Positions 1-7,372 of a stretch of 8,083 nucleotides of DNA are shown in pieces. The notes beneath the pieces were generated by a model. It was not told the DNA's origin. It worked only from the letters and a program-made list of their open reading frames with translations, and searched no databases. The DNA lies in the NCBI GenBank assembly GCA_946886375.1, contig CAMPIL010000160.1, positions 1-8,083 on the forward strand, read 5' to 3'. The DNA comes from an uncultured Phycisphaerales bacterium. GTDB lineage: Bacteria; Planctomycetota; Phycisphaerae; Phycisphaerales; SM1A02. The first letter of the stretch is position 1. Every line of letters starts with the position of its first letter. The translations under genes were made by a program, and so were the position numbers.

Positions 1-111
1 AACCGGACGCGCGGACTTCAGTCGCGGCCGAGTCGATGGCCGAGCGCGCCGGCGAAAGAACACTCAGCCGAGGTCTAACCGGAAGCGCGCCCTACTGACC
101 CGGGCCAGTCG
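1..111. other. Left-edge segment with no recognisable gene
   Basis: I read this stretch in the three forward frames and found nothing resembling the TypA GTPase domain that should precede the gene at 112. In the typA frame there is a TAA stop at 76-78. The other two frames give arginine- and serine-rich translations without G-domain motifs. A small inverted repeat (CGGCC at 25-29, GGCCG at 38-42) has no T-tract and is not a convincing terminator. The 8-mer AGTCGATG occurs at 31-38 and again at 107-114, right across the typA ATG. The segment could be a short true intergenic region, the scar of a deletion, or an unreliable contig end. Confidence 0.5.
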
Positions 112-1353
112 ATGCGCGACCCCGATGCGCCGCTGCAGATGCTCATCACCACGCTGGATTATTCCGATTATGTCGGCCGCATCGCCATCGGCCGCGTGTT
201 CAACGGCACGCTGAAGGACAACCAGCCCGTGCAGGTGTGCCGCGCCGACGGTTCCACTTCGCCCAGCCGCGTGCAGAAGTTGCTGCGGTTTGAGGGCCTC
301 GGCCGGGTGGCATCGGACATGATCGAAGTAGGCGACTTGTGCGCGATCGAAGGATTGAAGGAGTTTGACATCGGCGACACCGTGGCTGACTTCGACAATC
401 CCATCCCGATGGATCGCGTGCACGTGGATGAACCGACGCTGCACATGATCTTCCGCATCAACGATTCGCCGTTCGTGGGCAAGGAAGGCAAGTACGTCAC
501 ATCGCGGCAGATCGCCGAGCGTCTGGAGAAGGAACTGCAATCCAACGTCGCGTTGCGCGTGGCGCCGGGCGATTCCGCCGATGAATTCCACGTCTCCGGG
601 CGCGGCCTGCTGCACCTGGGGGTGTTGTTGGAGAACATGCGGCGGGAGAATTACGAACTTTCCGTCGGCAAGCCGGAGGTCATCGAGAAGATCATCGACG
701 GCGTGCGGTGCGAGCCGTTTGAGCGATTGACCCTTGACATCGCCGCCGATGAGATTGGCCCGGCAATGGAGTTGATCGGCAGCCGCGGCGCGGAAGTGAA
801 GACCATGAACAACCGTGGCGACCGCATGCACATCGAGAGCGAAATCCCGGCGCGTGGATTGATCGGTTTGCGATCGCGGCTGCTGACCGCGACGGGCGGC
901 GAGGCCGTGATGTATCACGCCTTTTCGCATTATGGGCCGGTGCGCAGCGTGGACAGGCGCCGCGTCAACGGCGTGATGATCGCCAATGAAACCGGCACGG
1001 CCACCACCTACGCACTGCTGAGCCTCGCGGATCGCGGCATCATGTTCGTGAAGCCCGGCGAGCCGATTTACACCGGACAGATCGTGGGCGAACACAGCCG
1101 CGACAATGACCTCATCATCAACGTCGTCAAGGCCAAGCACCTCACCAACATCCGCGCCGCCAGCAAGGAGCAGACGGTCGTGCTGAAGGCTCCGCGAGTC
1201 CTGTCGCTGGAAGCGGCCCTGGAGTACATCGAACAGGATGAACTGGTCGAACTTACGCCGCAGAGCGTGCGCATCCGCAAGCGGCTGCTCAGCGAGAACG
1301 ACCGCAAGCGCGCAGACCGCAGCGCGCGCGATCGCGCCGAAGCCATGGCGTGA
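112..1353 (+). CDS. typA: TypA/BipA ribosome-associated translational GTPase, lacking the N-terminal GTPase domain
   Basis: TypA/BipA is an EF-G-like GTPase that binds the ribosome and supports stress or cold growth and 50S assembly. The 413 residues align with the family only from domain II onward. Residues 8-98 are the domain II beta-barrel (QMLITTLDYSDYVGRIAIGR). Residues about 107-185 are the EF-G III-like domain, with the hallmark segments SPFVGKEGKYVTSR and VSGRGLLHL. Residues about 195-275 are the EF-G V-like domain, with IPARGLIGLRS. Residues about 280-400 are the TypA-specific C-terminal domain, with HSRDNDL, KHLTNIRA and a basic tail RIRKRLLSENDRKR. The usual roughly 200-residue G domain (P-loop, switches, NKxD) is absent and cannot be upstream in frame, because a TAA lies at 76-78. 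No Shine-Dalgarno site precedes the ATG at 112, so that start may be only the first methionine after a break. The surviving domains look intact and under constraint. Without a G domain the product could not hydrolyse GTP. A frameshift, deletion or assembly junction is as likely as a functional short form. Confidence 0.9.
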   Translation: MRDPDAPLQMLITTLDYSDYVGRIAIGRVFNGTLKDNQPVQVCRADGSTSPSRVQKLLRFEGLGRVASDMIEVGDLCAIEGLKEFDIGDTVADFDNPIPMDRVHVDEPTLHMIFRINDSPFVGKEGKYVTSRQIAERLEKELQSNVALRVAPGDSADEFHVSGRGLLHLGVLLENMRRENYELSVGKPEVIEKIIDGVRCEPFERLTLDIAADEIGPAMELIGSRGAEVKTMNNRGDRMHIESEIPARGLIGLRSRLLTATGGEAVMYHAFSHYGPVRSVDRRRVNGVMIANETGTATTYALLSLADRGIMFVKPGEPIYTGQIVGEHSRDNDLIINVVKAKHLTNIRAASKEQTVVLKAPRVLSLEAALEYIEQDELVELTPQSVRIRKRLLSENDRKRADRSARDRAEAMA

Positions 1354-1360
1354 ACCGCGT

Positions 1361-2770
1361 TCATTGACCTGGCGCGGCCGGCGAGGCGGAGCCATCTGCC
1401 GGACCGACCACGTCGGATCGCTTCAAACGAATCTGCTGATAGACCGCGTCGGAGACGACGTAGTACCAATCCGCAAACCGTGCGCTCAATTTCTTGGCGT
1501 TCTCCGGCCCTTCCGCCAGTTTCTTTTCGTATTCCCGACGCTTGGTTTCGTTGGCCTGAACGATCGCCTGGCGCATCGGATCATCTGTCGGCTGCGTCGC
1601 GGTGGGATCGCTTGGAGGGTCAGGCTGCGTCGCCGGCTCGGGCACTGCGTCATACGCAGGCTGCTCAACCAGCGCGGGATCAAAGTGCACGGTGACGAAC
1701 AGGAATCTGCCGCGCTGGTCGGTTTCTTCGGCCGAGGGCTCTTGGCCGCCGGCGGTCCCGGCGTCAAAGTTCACGATTTCACCAAACCGCAGGGTGTATT
1801 CCATTCCGTCGCGGGTGTGAACAATGGTTTCACCCTCGTTGGACAGCAGCGCACCGTTGACGATGTAGTAGCCGCGGCTCATCAGCGAGTTCACGGCGTC
1901 GGCGTCAATCTGCATTGATTCTTCAGTCTGAAGTTGGCTCGACAGGCCCGCCGGCTTGCGATGCACGTCCACAATTTGCAGGTCGTCCAGCGCGTACCGC
2001 AATTCCTCAAGTTTGGGAGTCAGCAGCGATTCGCCTTCCCGCAGTCCCTCCATGTTCCAGGCGTTGGTCGCCTGGTCATGCCGCAGCGCGAGTTTATCGC
2101 CGCGCACGATTCGCTGGTTCATTTCGTCGATCGAATAGTCATCAAGGATCACCTCTTTGATGTTGGCTGCATCGAGTTGAAGCAGGTCCCGTTCGATCCA
2201 ATCCTCGAACTTGGTCGTGAGCGCATCGGTGGTGACCGCGGCGGTGTACACGCGGTCGCGGCCGGGCACGCGCGCAAAACGCAGGTTCTGCGAGTCTTTG
2301 ACCGGCTTGCCGAAGATCAAGTCCACGAGCGCTTTGCCCGCGCCGTCTTGAAGCGTGACTCGCATGCCCGCGCCGGCTGAAGGCGCGCTGGCGGCAGTGG
2401 GGTCGCCCACGCCGTAGAGTTCGTGGTCGGCTGCATTGTCGCTGACCACCGTGCCCTTCTCGACATCCATCACGCTCGTGGCGGCGCGGGCCAGATGATC
2501 CTGGGCATCGGCGGGATAGCCGGCCTTGGAAGGAATCACCCAGCGGCCATACTGCTGGGCGACCTTGAAGGCGCGCAGCGACAGGTTCTCGGGATTCACG
2601 GAAACGATTTCGAGGCTCTTGGCTTCAAGCGGATCAAACTGTGCAAAGAACCGTTCGCCGCTGTCGTCGAGTTTTTCGTATTGAATGGCGGCCGGGCGCG
2701 ACATCCAGCCCACGCCCAGGGCCGCCACGCCGATCACCACGTACACGCAGGTTCGAGTCAATTCGCTCAT
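1361..2770 (-). CDS. DUF4340 domain membrane-anchored protein, partner of the GldFG-type ABC module
   Basis: This 469-residue protein starts with a short cytoplasmic tip and one hydrophobic segment (residues about 8-24), so it is probably anchored with its bulk outside the cytoplasm. Residues about 50-340 carry the DUF4340 pattern: a strand-rich domain with RWVIPSKAGYPAD, a helix, then DHELYGVGDP, followed by a second similar half with FEDWIERDLLQLD. A low-complexity Pro/Thr/Asp/Gln linker spans about 375-400. It is followed by a charged helix (405-425) and the closing block RFADWYYVVSDAVYQQIRLK, which I recognise from planctomycetal members of this family. The start lies 16 bases after the stop of the GldF-GldG gene, so the two are almost certainly cotranscribed; the Shine-Dalgarno site is weak. 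DUF4340 proteins commonly accompany GldG-type ABC auxiliary proteins, and their biochemical function is not established. The stop codon converges on typA with 7 bases between. Confidence 0.85.
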   Translation of the reverse strand: MSELTRTCVYVVIGVAALGVGWMSRPAAIQYEKLDDSGERFFAQFDPLEAKSLEIVSVNPENLSLRAFKVAQQYGRWVIPSKAGYPADAQDHLARAATSVMDVEKGTVVSDNAADHELYGVGDPTAASAPSAGAGMRVTLQDGAGKALVDLIFGKPVKDSQNLRFARVPGRDRVYTAAVTTDALTTKFEDWIERDLLQLDAANIKEVILDDYSIDEMNQRIVRGDKLALRHDQATNAWNMEGLREGESLLTPKLEELRYALDDLQIVDVHRKPAGLSSQLQTEESMQIDADAVNSLMSRGYYIVNGALLSNEGETIVHTRDGMEYTLRFGEIVNFDAGTAGGQEPSAEETDQRGRFLFVTVHFDPALVEQPAYDAVPEPATQPDPPSDPTATQPTDDPMRQAIVQANETKRREYEKKLAEGPENAKKLSARFADWYYVVSDAVYQQIRLKRSDVVGPADGSASPAAPGQ

Positions 2771-2786
2771 GGCAAATTCCAGATTC

Positions 2787-5474
2787 TCACGACGCTTTCA
2801 TGCGGGACTTGGGCACGCCAACCCGCTCCATGCTGCGGCGGCGCTGAAACACGAACGCGCCCACCAGCAGCGGCGGAATGGCGGGAAAGATCACCGCAGC
2901 GAGTTTGTACTTGTCCTGAACGCGGCGGACCTGCAGCGCCAATCGCCGCTCGATGCTGGCGATCTGCCGGTCGCGTTCCTTTTCCATCTGCTCGATCGTG
3001 GCCTGGAGCCGATTTTGCCCGGCTTGCTGGGCCGTCGCCACTTCGTTGAGCAGCGTTTGGGGATCGACGTCCTTGCGATTGCGCAGTTCAGCGAGTTTCT
3101 GATCCAGCCGCGCCTGTTCTTCATCGCGCTTGGATTCGAACTGCTTGATGAAATTCTCGCGCTCCTGGTTCGCGCTGATCTTCGCCTGCTCGACGCGTTC
3201 TTCCAGCGAGGTCAATGTGCGGTACGCGGGACGGCGTTTGCGTATGTCGATGAATCGCTCATCGCCAGCCAGATAGTCCAGCGTGTTCAACACGAATGTG
3301 ACGTTGTCGAATTGGTAACTGATTGGATCAACCTCGCTTGTGCCGCGCGCCCGGATGGCGAAGAAGACCGAATACAGCATGTCAATGTCGCTGACGAGCA
3401 CGACCTTCACGGGCTGGGCGGGCTGCGATGAAGCATCGCCGGCGGGCGGGGCGGCGCCGGTGATGGCCGCGGCCAGCGTGTAGGTTTGCTGCGTGGGAAT
3501 CTGACGCCGGCGTTGATTGAGGCTGGACCCCAAGAAATTTCGCTGGAGGATTTCATCGTACGCGACGTATCCGGTCTGCCGGCCGGTCTGCACCAGAGGC
3601 ACGAACTGCGTTGCAGCGCCAGTGGCCGGTGAAATCGCGCCGGCGAACAACGCCACCAGTTGTTGCAATCCGCTGGTGATTGGATTGGACGCGTTGAACG
3701 GCTCCGGCGCGCCGGAACCTTGACCGATGAACACGTACTCTTTCATTTCCGAGAATTCATCGGTCTTGGGATAGGGGTTGTAATCCTGCCAGATGATGCT
3801 CCGGTCGTTGAACTGCACGCCCAGCAGGCTCCAGAGCGTTGTGACGTCGCCTTTGGGTTCAGGCGGCGGTTGCTGCATGAAGGGATTGCCACGGGGCGGA
3901 ACGCGCGGCTGGCTTGTGGCCGGCACGCTGGGGTCCATCGCGGGGAACGGGTCTTCGAAGATGGCGGCGGGTTGCCCCGCGCGGATCGCCGCGACCAGGT
4001 TTTCCAGCTGCTGAGGCGGGAGCGATGACGGCTGCACCGCGAGCAAGGCGTCGTAGCGCTCGGTGATGGGCGATTCCGCGCTGACCGAAACGACTTCGTA
4101 TTGCTTTTGGAGTTCATCGATGAGTTGTTGATTCGGGCGATTGGACATGGTCTCCATGTCAAAGCCGCCGAACAACTTCGCATCGGTCGAAACCACGCCG
4201 ATCTTCTTGCGCTGCTGCTGACTTACCGTGGCGATGGACCGAATCACTTCGTATTCCACGGGCACGCCACGGTCGAAGAACGGCACGACGACCTTGTCCA
4301 ATCCGCAGGTGAACGCGGCGCCCATGACGATCTGATCGACGGCGAACTTGCCGCCGGAGGTCGACTGCACCGCCCGCGGCCGAATGCCGAATTGTTGTTC
4401 GGCTTGGGCTTCCTCTTCGCTGAACCGGTCGGTGTTGTGAATCCGCACAACGACTTTGTCGCCGGCCATGGCGTGCGCTTCGCGCAGCATGGAGATCAGG
4501 TTCAACCGCGTCTGCACGTACCCCTCGGGAACGTGCGGGCTGATGTAGGCTTCCACGAAAACCGGGCGCGGCGTATCGAGAGAGCGCAGCATCGCCATCG
4601 TTTGCGGGCTGAGTGAATTGACGCGCTCCTGGCTGACATCGGCACGCACATCGAACCGCTGCACCACGATGTTGACGCCGATGATCGCCGCGACCAGCGC
4701 GAGCGAGCGCACAATGAAATGAATGGTCATCGCCCGCCCGCCGGTTCCGCCAACCCAGTGCCGCCGGCCGATCAGCACCATGCTGAGATACAGGTTGAGG
4801 AGGATGATCGACAGAAAAAACACCAGGCCCGACAGCGACAGAACGCCGCGCCCGAAGTCTCGGAACTGCTCGGTGATGCTGGCGCCCTTGACGAACTGCG
4901 CCACGGTCTCCCAGGGCAGGATCGCGTCGGCCCGCTGGGCGAAGACCAGCGGCGCGTTGAGCACCAATCCGATGATGAAGCCGACGGTCAGGCTGGTGGT
5001 CAGAAACGAAGCGGTCATGCCGATTGAGAGCATCGCTGCGCCGACCAGCCAGTATCCAAAGTAGTTGCCCAGCAGCAGGCCAAGGTCGGGAGTTCCCAAC
5101 TGCTTGAGGATGATGATGTTGGAAAGCGAAAACACCAGGGCGACGCTGAAAATCGCCAGCGCGGAAAGGTACTTGCCGATGACCACGTCCAAGTCAGCGC
5201 ACGGCAACGTCAAAAGCAATTCATCGGTTCCCTGGCGGCGTTCCTCGGCCCAGAGGCTCATGGTGATCGCCGGGATGAACACGAGCATGATCCAGGGCAG
5301 GTGCTCGTTGAGTTGGTCGAGCGTCGCAAGATTGGCGTTGAAAAACTCGTTGGGCCAGAAGGCGGCGAACCCGCTCAGCAGCACGAAGACGCAGATGAAC
5401 ACATAACCGATCGGGCTGCTGAAATAGCCGGCAAGGTTCCGGCGAAAAACCGCGCTGATGATGTGGGTGTTCAT
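2787..5474 (-). CDS. GldF-GldG fusion: ABC-2-type permease joined to extracytoplasmic Gld auxiliary domain
   Basis: The 895-residue product joins two proteins that are separate in Flavobacterium. Residues 1-240 are a GldF-like ABC-2 permease with about six membrane segments (roughly 22-42, 61-75, 103-124, 139-160, 163-180, 211-236) and the family segment SLWAEERRQGTDELLLTLP after the second. Residues 249-895 are GldG-like: a membrane helix (251-271), the motif DVSQERVNSLSPQT, then the ABC auxiliary domain (about 280-600) with VPVEYEVIRSI and IGVVSTD. A Pro-rich insert lies at 515-540. DIDML and FVLNTLDYLAGDE follow, then a long charged coiled coil (about 752-855) and a C-terminal membrane helix (857-876) ending in Arg/Lys. 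It probably pairs with the ATPase encoded just upstream, 65 bases away, and with the DUF4340 protein downstream. The start fits GldF families but has no clear Shine-Dalgarno site. An ATG at residue 249 sits exactly on the seam. The substrate is unknown, and a gliding role cannot be assumed. Confidence 0.9.
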   Translation of the reverse strand: MNTHIISAVFRRNLAGYFSSPIGYVFICVFVLLSGFAAFWPNEFFNANLATLDQLNEHLPWIMLVFIPAITMSLWAEERRQGTDELLLTLPCADLDVVIGKYLSALAIFSVALVFSLSNIIILKQLGTPDLGLLLGNYFGYWLVGAAMLSIGMTASFLTTSLTVGFIIGLVLNAPLVFAQRADAILPWETVAQFVKGASITEQFRDFGRGVLSLSGLVFFLSIILLNLYLSMVLIGRRHWVGGTGGRAMTIHFIVRSLALVAAIIGVNIVVQRFDVRADVSQERVNSLSPQTMAMLRSLDTPRPVFVEAYISPHVPEGYVQTRLNLISMLREAHAMAGDKVVVRIHNTDRFSEEEAQAEQQFGIRPRAVQSTSGGKFAVDQIVMGAAFTCGLDKVVVPFFDRGVPVEYEVIRSIATVSQQQRKKIGVVSTDAKLFGGFDMETMSNRPNQQLIDELQKQYEVVSVSAESPITERYDALLAVQPSSLPPQQLENLVAAIRAGQPAAIFEDPFPAMDPSVPATSQPRVPPRGNPFMQQPPPEPKGDVTTLWSLLGVQFNDRSIIWQDYNPYPKTDEFSEMKEYVFIGQGSGAPEPFNASNPITSGLQQLVALFAGAISPATGAATQFVPLVQTGRQTGYVAYDEILQRNFLGSSLNQRRRQIPTQQTYTLAAAITGAAPPAGDASSQPAQPVKVVLVSDIDMLYSVFFAIRARGTSEVDPISYQFDNVTFVLNTLDYLAGDERFIDIRKRRPAYRTLTSLEERVEQAKISANQERENFIKQFESKRDEEQARLDQKLAELRNRKDVDPQTLLNEVATAQQAGQNRLQATIEQMEKERDRQIASIERRLALQVRRVQDKYKLAAVIFPAIPPLLVGAFVFQRRRSMERVGVPKSRMKAS

Positions 5475-5539
5475 GGAATGTCGAGTGATGCGATTGAACT
5501 CAAACGTTTCAGAATTCGTTCCAGACCAGCGACCGAAAC

Positions 5540-6268
5540 CTACGCGGCGGATTGCGTCAATTGCGCGAAGCGATCATCCAGTGAACCGTCTTTCGCCAAT
5601 TCCGCGGGCGTGCCGTCGAAAACCAGCCGACCCTCATTGACCAGCAACACGCGATCGGCCACGGCAGTCACTTCCTGAAGAATGTGGGTGGAAAGCAGCA
5701 CCGTCTTGGTGCGGCCGAGACTGCGAATGGTTTGGCGAACTTCGCGAATCTGATTCGGATCAAGGCCGGCGGTGGGCTCATCGAGGATCAGCACCTGCGG
5801 CTCGTGCAGAAGCACCTGGGCCATTCCCACGCGCTGACGGTAACCGCGCGACAGTTTGCCGATCGCCTTGCCCATCACGGTTTCCAGCGCACATTGAGTG
5901 GTCACGGCTTCAATGCGATCGCGGGTTCGCTTGGCGTCCATGCCTCGGGCGCTGGCGAAGAACTCCAGCAGCGCCTTGGGCGTCATGTCGAGATACAGCG
6001 GGCCGTTCTCCGGCAGGTATCCGAGTTTCTCGGCCCCGGCGTGGCGGTCCGTGTGCATGTCGTGCGCCGCGATGCGTGCCGTTCCCGATGACGGCGCCAG
6101 GTAGCCGGTCAACAGACGCATGGTCGTGGTTTTGCCCGCCCCGTTGGGACCGAGGAATGCCACGATCTGTCCCACCGGAATGGTGAAGGAAATATCCCTG
6201 ACCGCGGCGAAGTCGCCGTAAAACTTGCTTAGGCCGATCGCCTCAATGGCGTGTTGAGGTCTTTCCAT
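5540..6268 (-). CDS. GldA-type ABC transporter ATP-binding protein
   Basis: This 242-residue cytoplasmic ATPase should energise the GldF-type permease encoded next. All nucleotide-binding elements are visible: Walker A GPNGAGKTT (residues 40-48), the signature LSRGYRQRVGMAQ (139-151), Walker B LILDEPTAGLDP (160-171) with its D-loop, and the switch histidine H195 in STHIL. The Q-loop reads GYLPENGPLY with Glu87 where most ABC proteins have Gln; PE-type Q-loops are usual in the GldA/CcmA-like branch, so this is not a defect. The frame stays open upstream to an ATG at 6412, but I chose the ATG at 6268. It has an AGGAG site 11 bases before it, the ABC fold begins at once (AIEAIGLSKFYGD), and the 48 extra residues are unlike the family and would overlap the subunit IV gene. 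The length is typical. The exact substrate class cannot be read from the sequence. Confidence 0.93.
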   Translation of the reverse strand: MERPQHAIEAIGLSKFYGDFAAVRDISFTIPVGQIVAFLGPNGAGKTTTMRLLTGYLAPSSGTARIAAHDMHTDRHAGAEKLGYLPENGPLYLDMTPKALLEFFASARGMDAKRTRDRIEAVTTQCALETVMGKAIGKLSRGYRQRVGMAQVLLHEPQVLILDEPTAGLDPNQIREVRQTIRSLGRTKTVLLSTHILQEVTAVADRVLLVNEGRLVFDGTPAELAKDGSLDDRFAQLTQSAA

Positions 6269-6279
6269 TTTCGACGTCG

Positions 6280-6284
6280 CTCCT
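6280..6284 (-). promoter_or_regulatory. Shine-Dalgarno site AGGAG for the ABC ATPase gene
   Basis: On the minus strand AGGAG lies 11 bases upstream of the ATG at 6268. It is the clearest ribosome binding site in the window, and it decides the ATPase start in favour of 6268 over the upstream ATG at 6412. Confidence 0.65.
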
Positions 6285-6317
6285 GAAAAATCGTTGCCCA
6301 GCACAAAGACGCCAGAC

Positions 6318-6345
6318 AGGTTAATCAGAATGTCCACAGGGTCAA
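6318..6345 (-). promoter_or_regulatory. Possible sigma70-like promoter for the ABC module
   Basis: In the 124-base gap between the subunit IV and ATPase genes, the minus strand carries TTGACC (6345-6340, five of six to the -35 consensus), a 16-base spacer, and TAACCT (6323-6318, only three of six to the -10 consensus). It lies about 50 bases before the ATPase ATG. The position is sensible for a separate promoter that would uncouple the ABC module from the oxidase genes. The -10 match is poor and I see no terminator hairpin after subunit IV, so read-through from the oxidase operon is equally possible. Confidence 0.3.
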
Positions 6346-6392
6346 ATCGCCCCGAGCAAGTCCGATACGGCGGTTGGGTGGGTTTGGTTCGC

Positions 6393-6737
6393 CTATTGTG
6401 CTTCGCGTCCACTCTGCGTCATTCCCGGTAATGGCGTTTTCGACGCATGGGCTGGCGGCCAATCCCGGGTGGCAACGTCGAGCACCGTGCCGCCAATCAT
6501 CAGCATCAGCCAGAAGAATCCGACGGCAGCCGCCAGCCTCAGCAGCGGCGGACTATAACGAATGTGCATGAAAAACAAGGCGATCAGCATGGCCTTTGCA
6601 ACTGCAATGGCCAAGGCCAGCGGCAGGCTCAACACGCCCACGTGCAGTTCGTTCACGCCCACGGTTGCCGCAAGCAGTACGAACAGCGCTGCAACATTCC
6701 ACAAGTACACACGAATTGGAACGATGGTTGATGTCAT
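6393..6737 (-). CDS. ctaF: Cytochrome c oxidase subunit IV (bacterial COX4_pro type)
   Basis: This is a small accessory subunit of the haem-copper oxidase in the inner membrane. The 114 residues form three membrane segments (about 11-29, 35-58 and 65-87). The family motif AKAMLIALFFMHIRYSPPL sits at the end of the second, with the His-Arg pair at its cytoplasmic-side edge. A short polar tail follows. I chose the ATG at 6737 rather than the in-frame ATG at 6776: it overlaps the subunit III stop as ATGA, and the protein then begins just before the first helix, as usual for the family. No Shine-Dalgarno site precedes it, so translation is probably coupled to that of subunit III. It is the last oxidase gene seen here, and the ABC module follows after 124 bases. 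Confidence 0.85.
   Translation of the reverse strand: MTSTIVPIRVYLWNVAALFVLLAATVGVNELHVGVLSLPLALAIAVAKAMLIALFFMHIRYSPPLLRLAAAVGFFWLMLMIGGTVLDVATRDWPPAHASKTPLPGMTQSGREAQ
6734..6737 (-). other. ATGA stop/start overlap joining subunit III and subunit IV
   Basis: The TGA of the subunit III gene (6736-6734) and the ATG of the subunit IV gene (6737-6735) share bases as ATGA. With no Shine-Dalgarno site upstream, this suggests termination-reinitiation coupling and fixes the subunit IV start. Confidence 0.75.
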
Positions 6738-7372
6738 GTCTGCGCCAGGTACAGCAGTGGAAAGAGAAACACCCACACCATGTCCACGAAGTGCCAGTAC
6801 AGTCCAGTCATTTCCACAGGCGTGGAATATTCAGGTGAATAACGCCCCCGCGCCGCGGCAACGGTAATGAAACTCAAGACGATGATGCCGGCAATCACGT
6901 GCAACGCGTGCAGTCCGGTCATGATGAAGTACATCGTCATGAACAATTCGACCCGACTGGCGGTCGCGGGACCCTCATACCGAAAATTCAGGCCGGGTAT
7001 GAGGCTTTCGTGATAATCCAATGCATATTCCACCGTCTTGAACGCCATGAAGACCAGCGCCAGGCCGATGGTTGCGCCAAGCAGCATGACGGTTCGTCGG
7101 CGCGATCCAGTCGCGGCGGCGTGCACGGCGAGGGCCATGGTCAGGCTGCTGATCAGAAGCACTGCGGTGTTGATCAAGCCGATCCACATATACAGATGAG
7201 CGCTGGCCTCGGCGAAGGCGAACGGGAACATCATGCGGTAAACCGTGTACCCCGTGAACAGCACGCCGAAGAACAGCACCTCGGTCGCGAGGAAGGTCCA
7301 CATGCCCAGCGTCGCGCTCACGTGCTGCTGCTGGGCGTCATCGAAATGATGGGCGTGCGTGAACTGCGTCAT
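6734..7372 (-). CDS. ctaE: Cytochrome c oxidase subunit III
   Basis: Subunit III stabilises the oxidase core and supports proton uptake into the D-pathway. The 212-residue length fits the short bacterial form with five membrane helices (about 24-44, 60-84, 95-113, 143-172, 192-210), lacking the first two helices of the seven-helix mitochondrial-type protein. Family hallmarks are the conserved glutamate in ATEVLFFG (Glu31), FKTVEY (111-116), the HALHVIAGI segment (155-163) and the closing [16 protein letters not shown]. The N-terminus is rich in His and Gln before the first helix. The start overlaps the subunit I stop by ATGA, and no separate Shine-Dalgarno site is visible. It is the middle gene of the I-III-IV cluster. 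Confidence 0.95.
   Translation of the reverse strand: MTQFTHAHHFDDAQQQHVSATLGMWTFLATEVLFFGVLFTGYTVYRMMFPFAFAEASAHLYMWIGLINTAVLLISSLTMALAVHAAATGSRRRTVMLLGATIGLALVFMAFKTVEYALDYHESLIPGLNFRYEGPATASRVELFMTMYFIMTGLHALHVIAGIIVLSFITVAAARGRYSPEYSTPVEMTGLYWHFVDMVWVFLFPLLYLAQT
7369..7372 (-). other. ATGA stop/start overlap joining subunit I and subunit III
   Basis: The subunit I stop TGA (7371-7369) overlaps the subunit III ATG (7372-7370). This is the same arrangement as between subunits III and IV, so the three oxidase genes are probably translated in coupled fashion at balanced ratios. Confidence 0.75.

Noticed and set aside
25..42. An inverted repeat (CGGCC / GGCCG) as a possible terminator
   Set aside because: The stem is only 5 bases long with an 8-base loop and no following T-run. 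Such repeats are expected by chance at this GC content.
64..1395. A 443-residue open frame on the minus strand opposite typA
   Set aside because: It mirrors the typA coding frame. Its translation is rich in His, Ala, Asp and Arg without any family motif, which is typical of the antisense shadow of a GC-rich gene, and it runs through the well-conserved TypA domains.
2423..3431. Overlapping plus-strand open frames of 208 and 248 residues
   Set aside because: Both are antisense to the DUF4340 and GldFG genes, cross the gap between them, have no ribosome binding site and show no recognisable domain.
4101..4616. A 171-residue plus-strand open frame inside the GldG region
   Set aside because: It is antisense to the conserved GldG domain, with composition expected from a shadow frame and no known motif.
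6269..6412. A 48-residue N-terminal extension of the ABC ATPase starting at 6412
   Set aside because: It would overlap the end of the subunit IV gene, has no family similarity, and is bypassed by a good AGGAG site in front of the ATG at 6268.
6738..6776. A 13-residue N-terminal extension of oxidase subunit IV starting at 6776
   Set aside because: The ATG at 6737 overlaps the subunit III stop as ATGA, matching the arrangement of the preceding gene pair, and gives the normal protein length.
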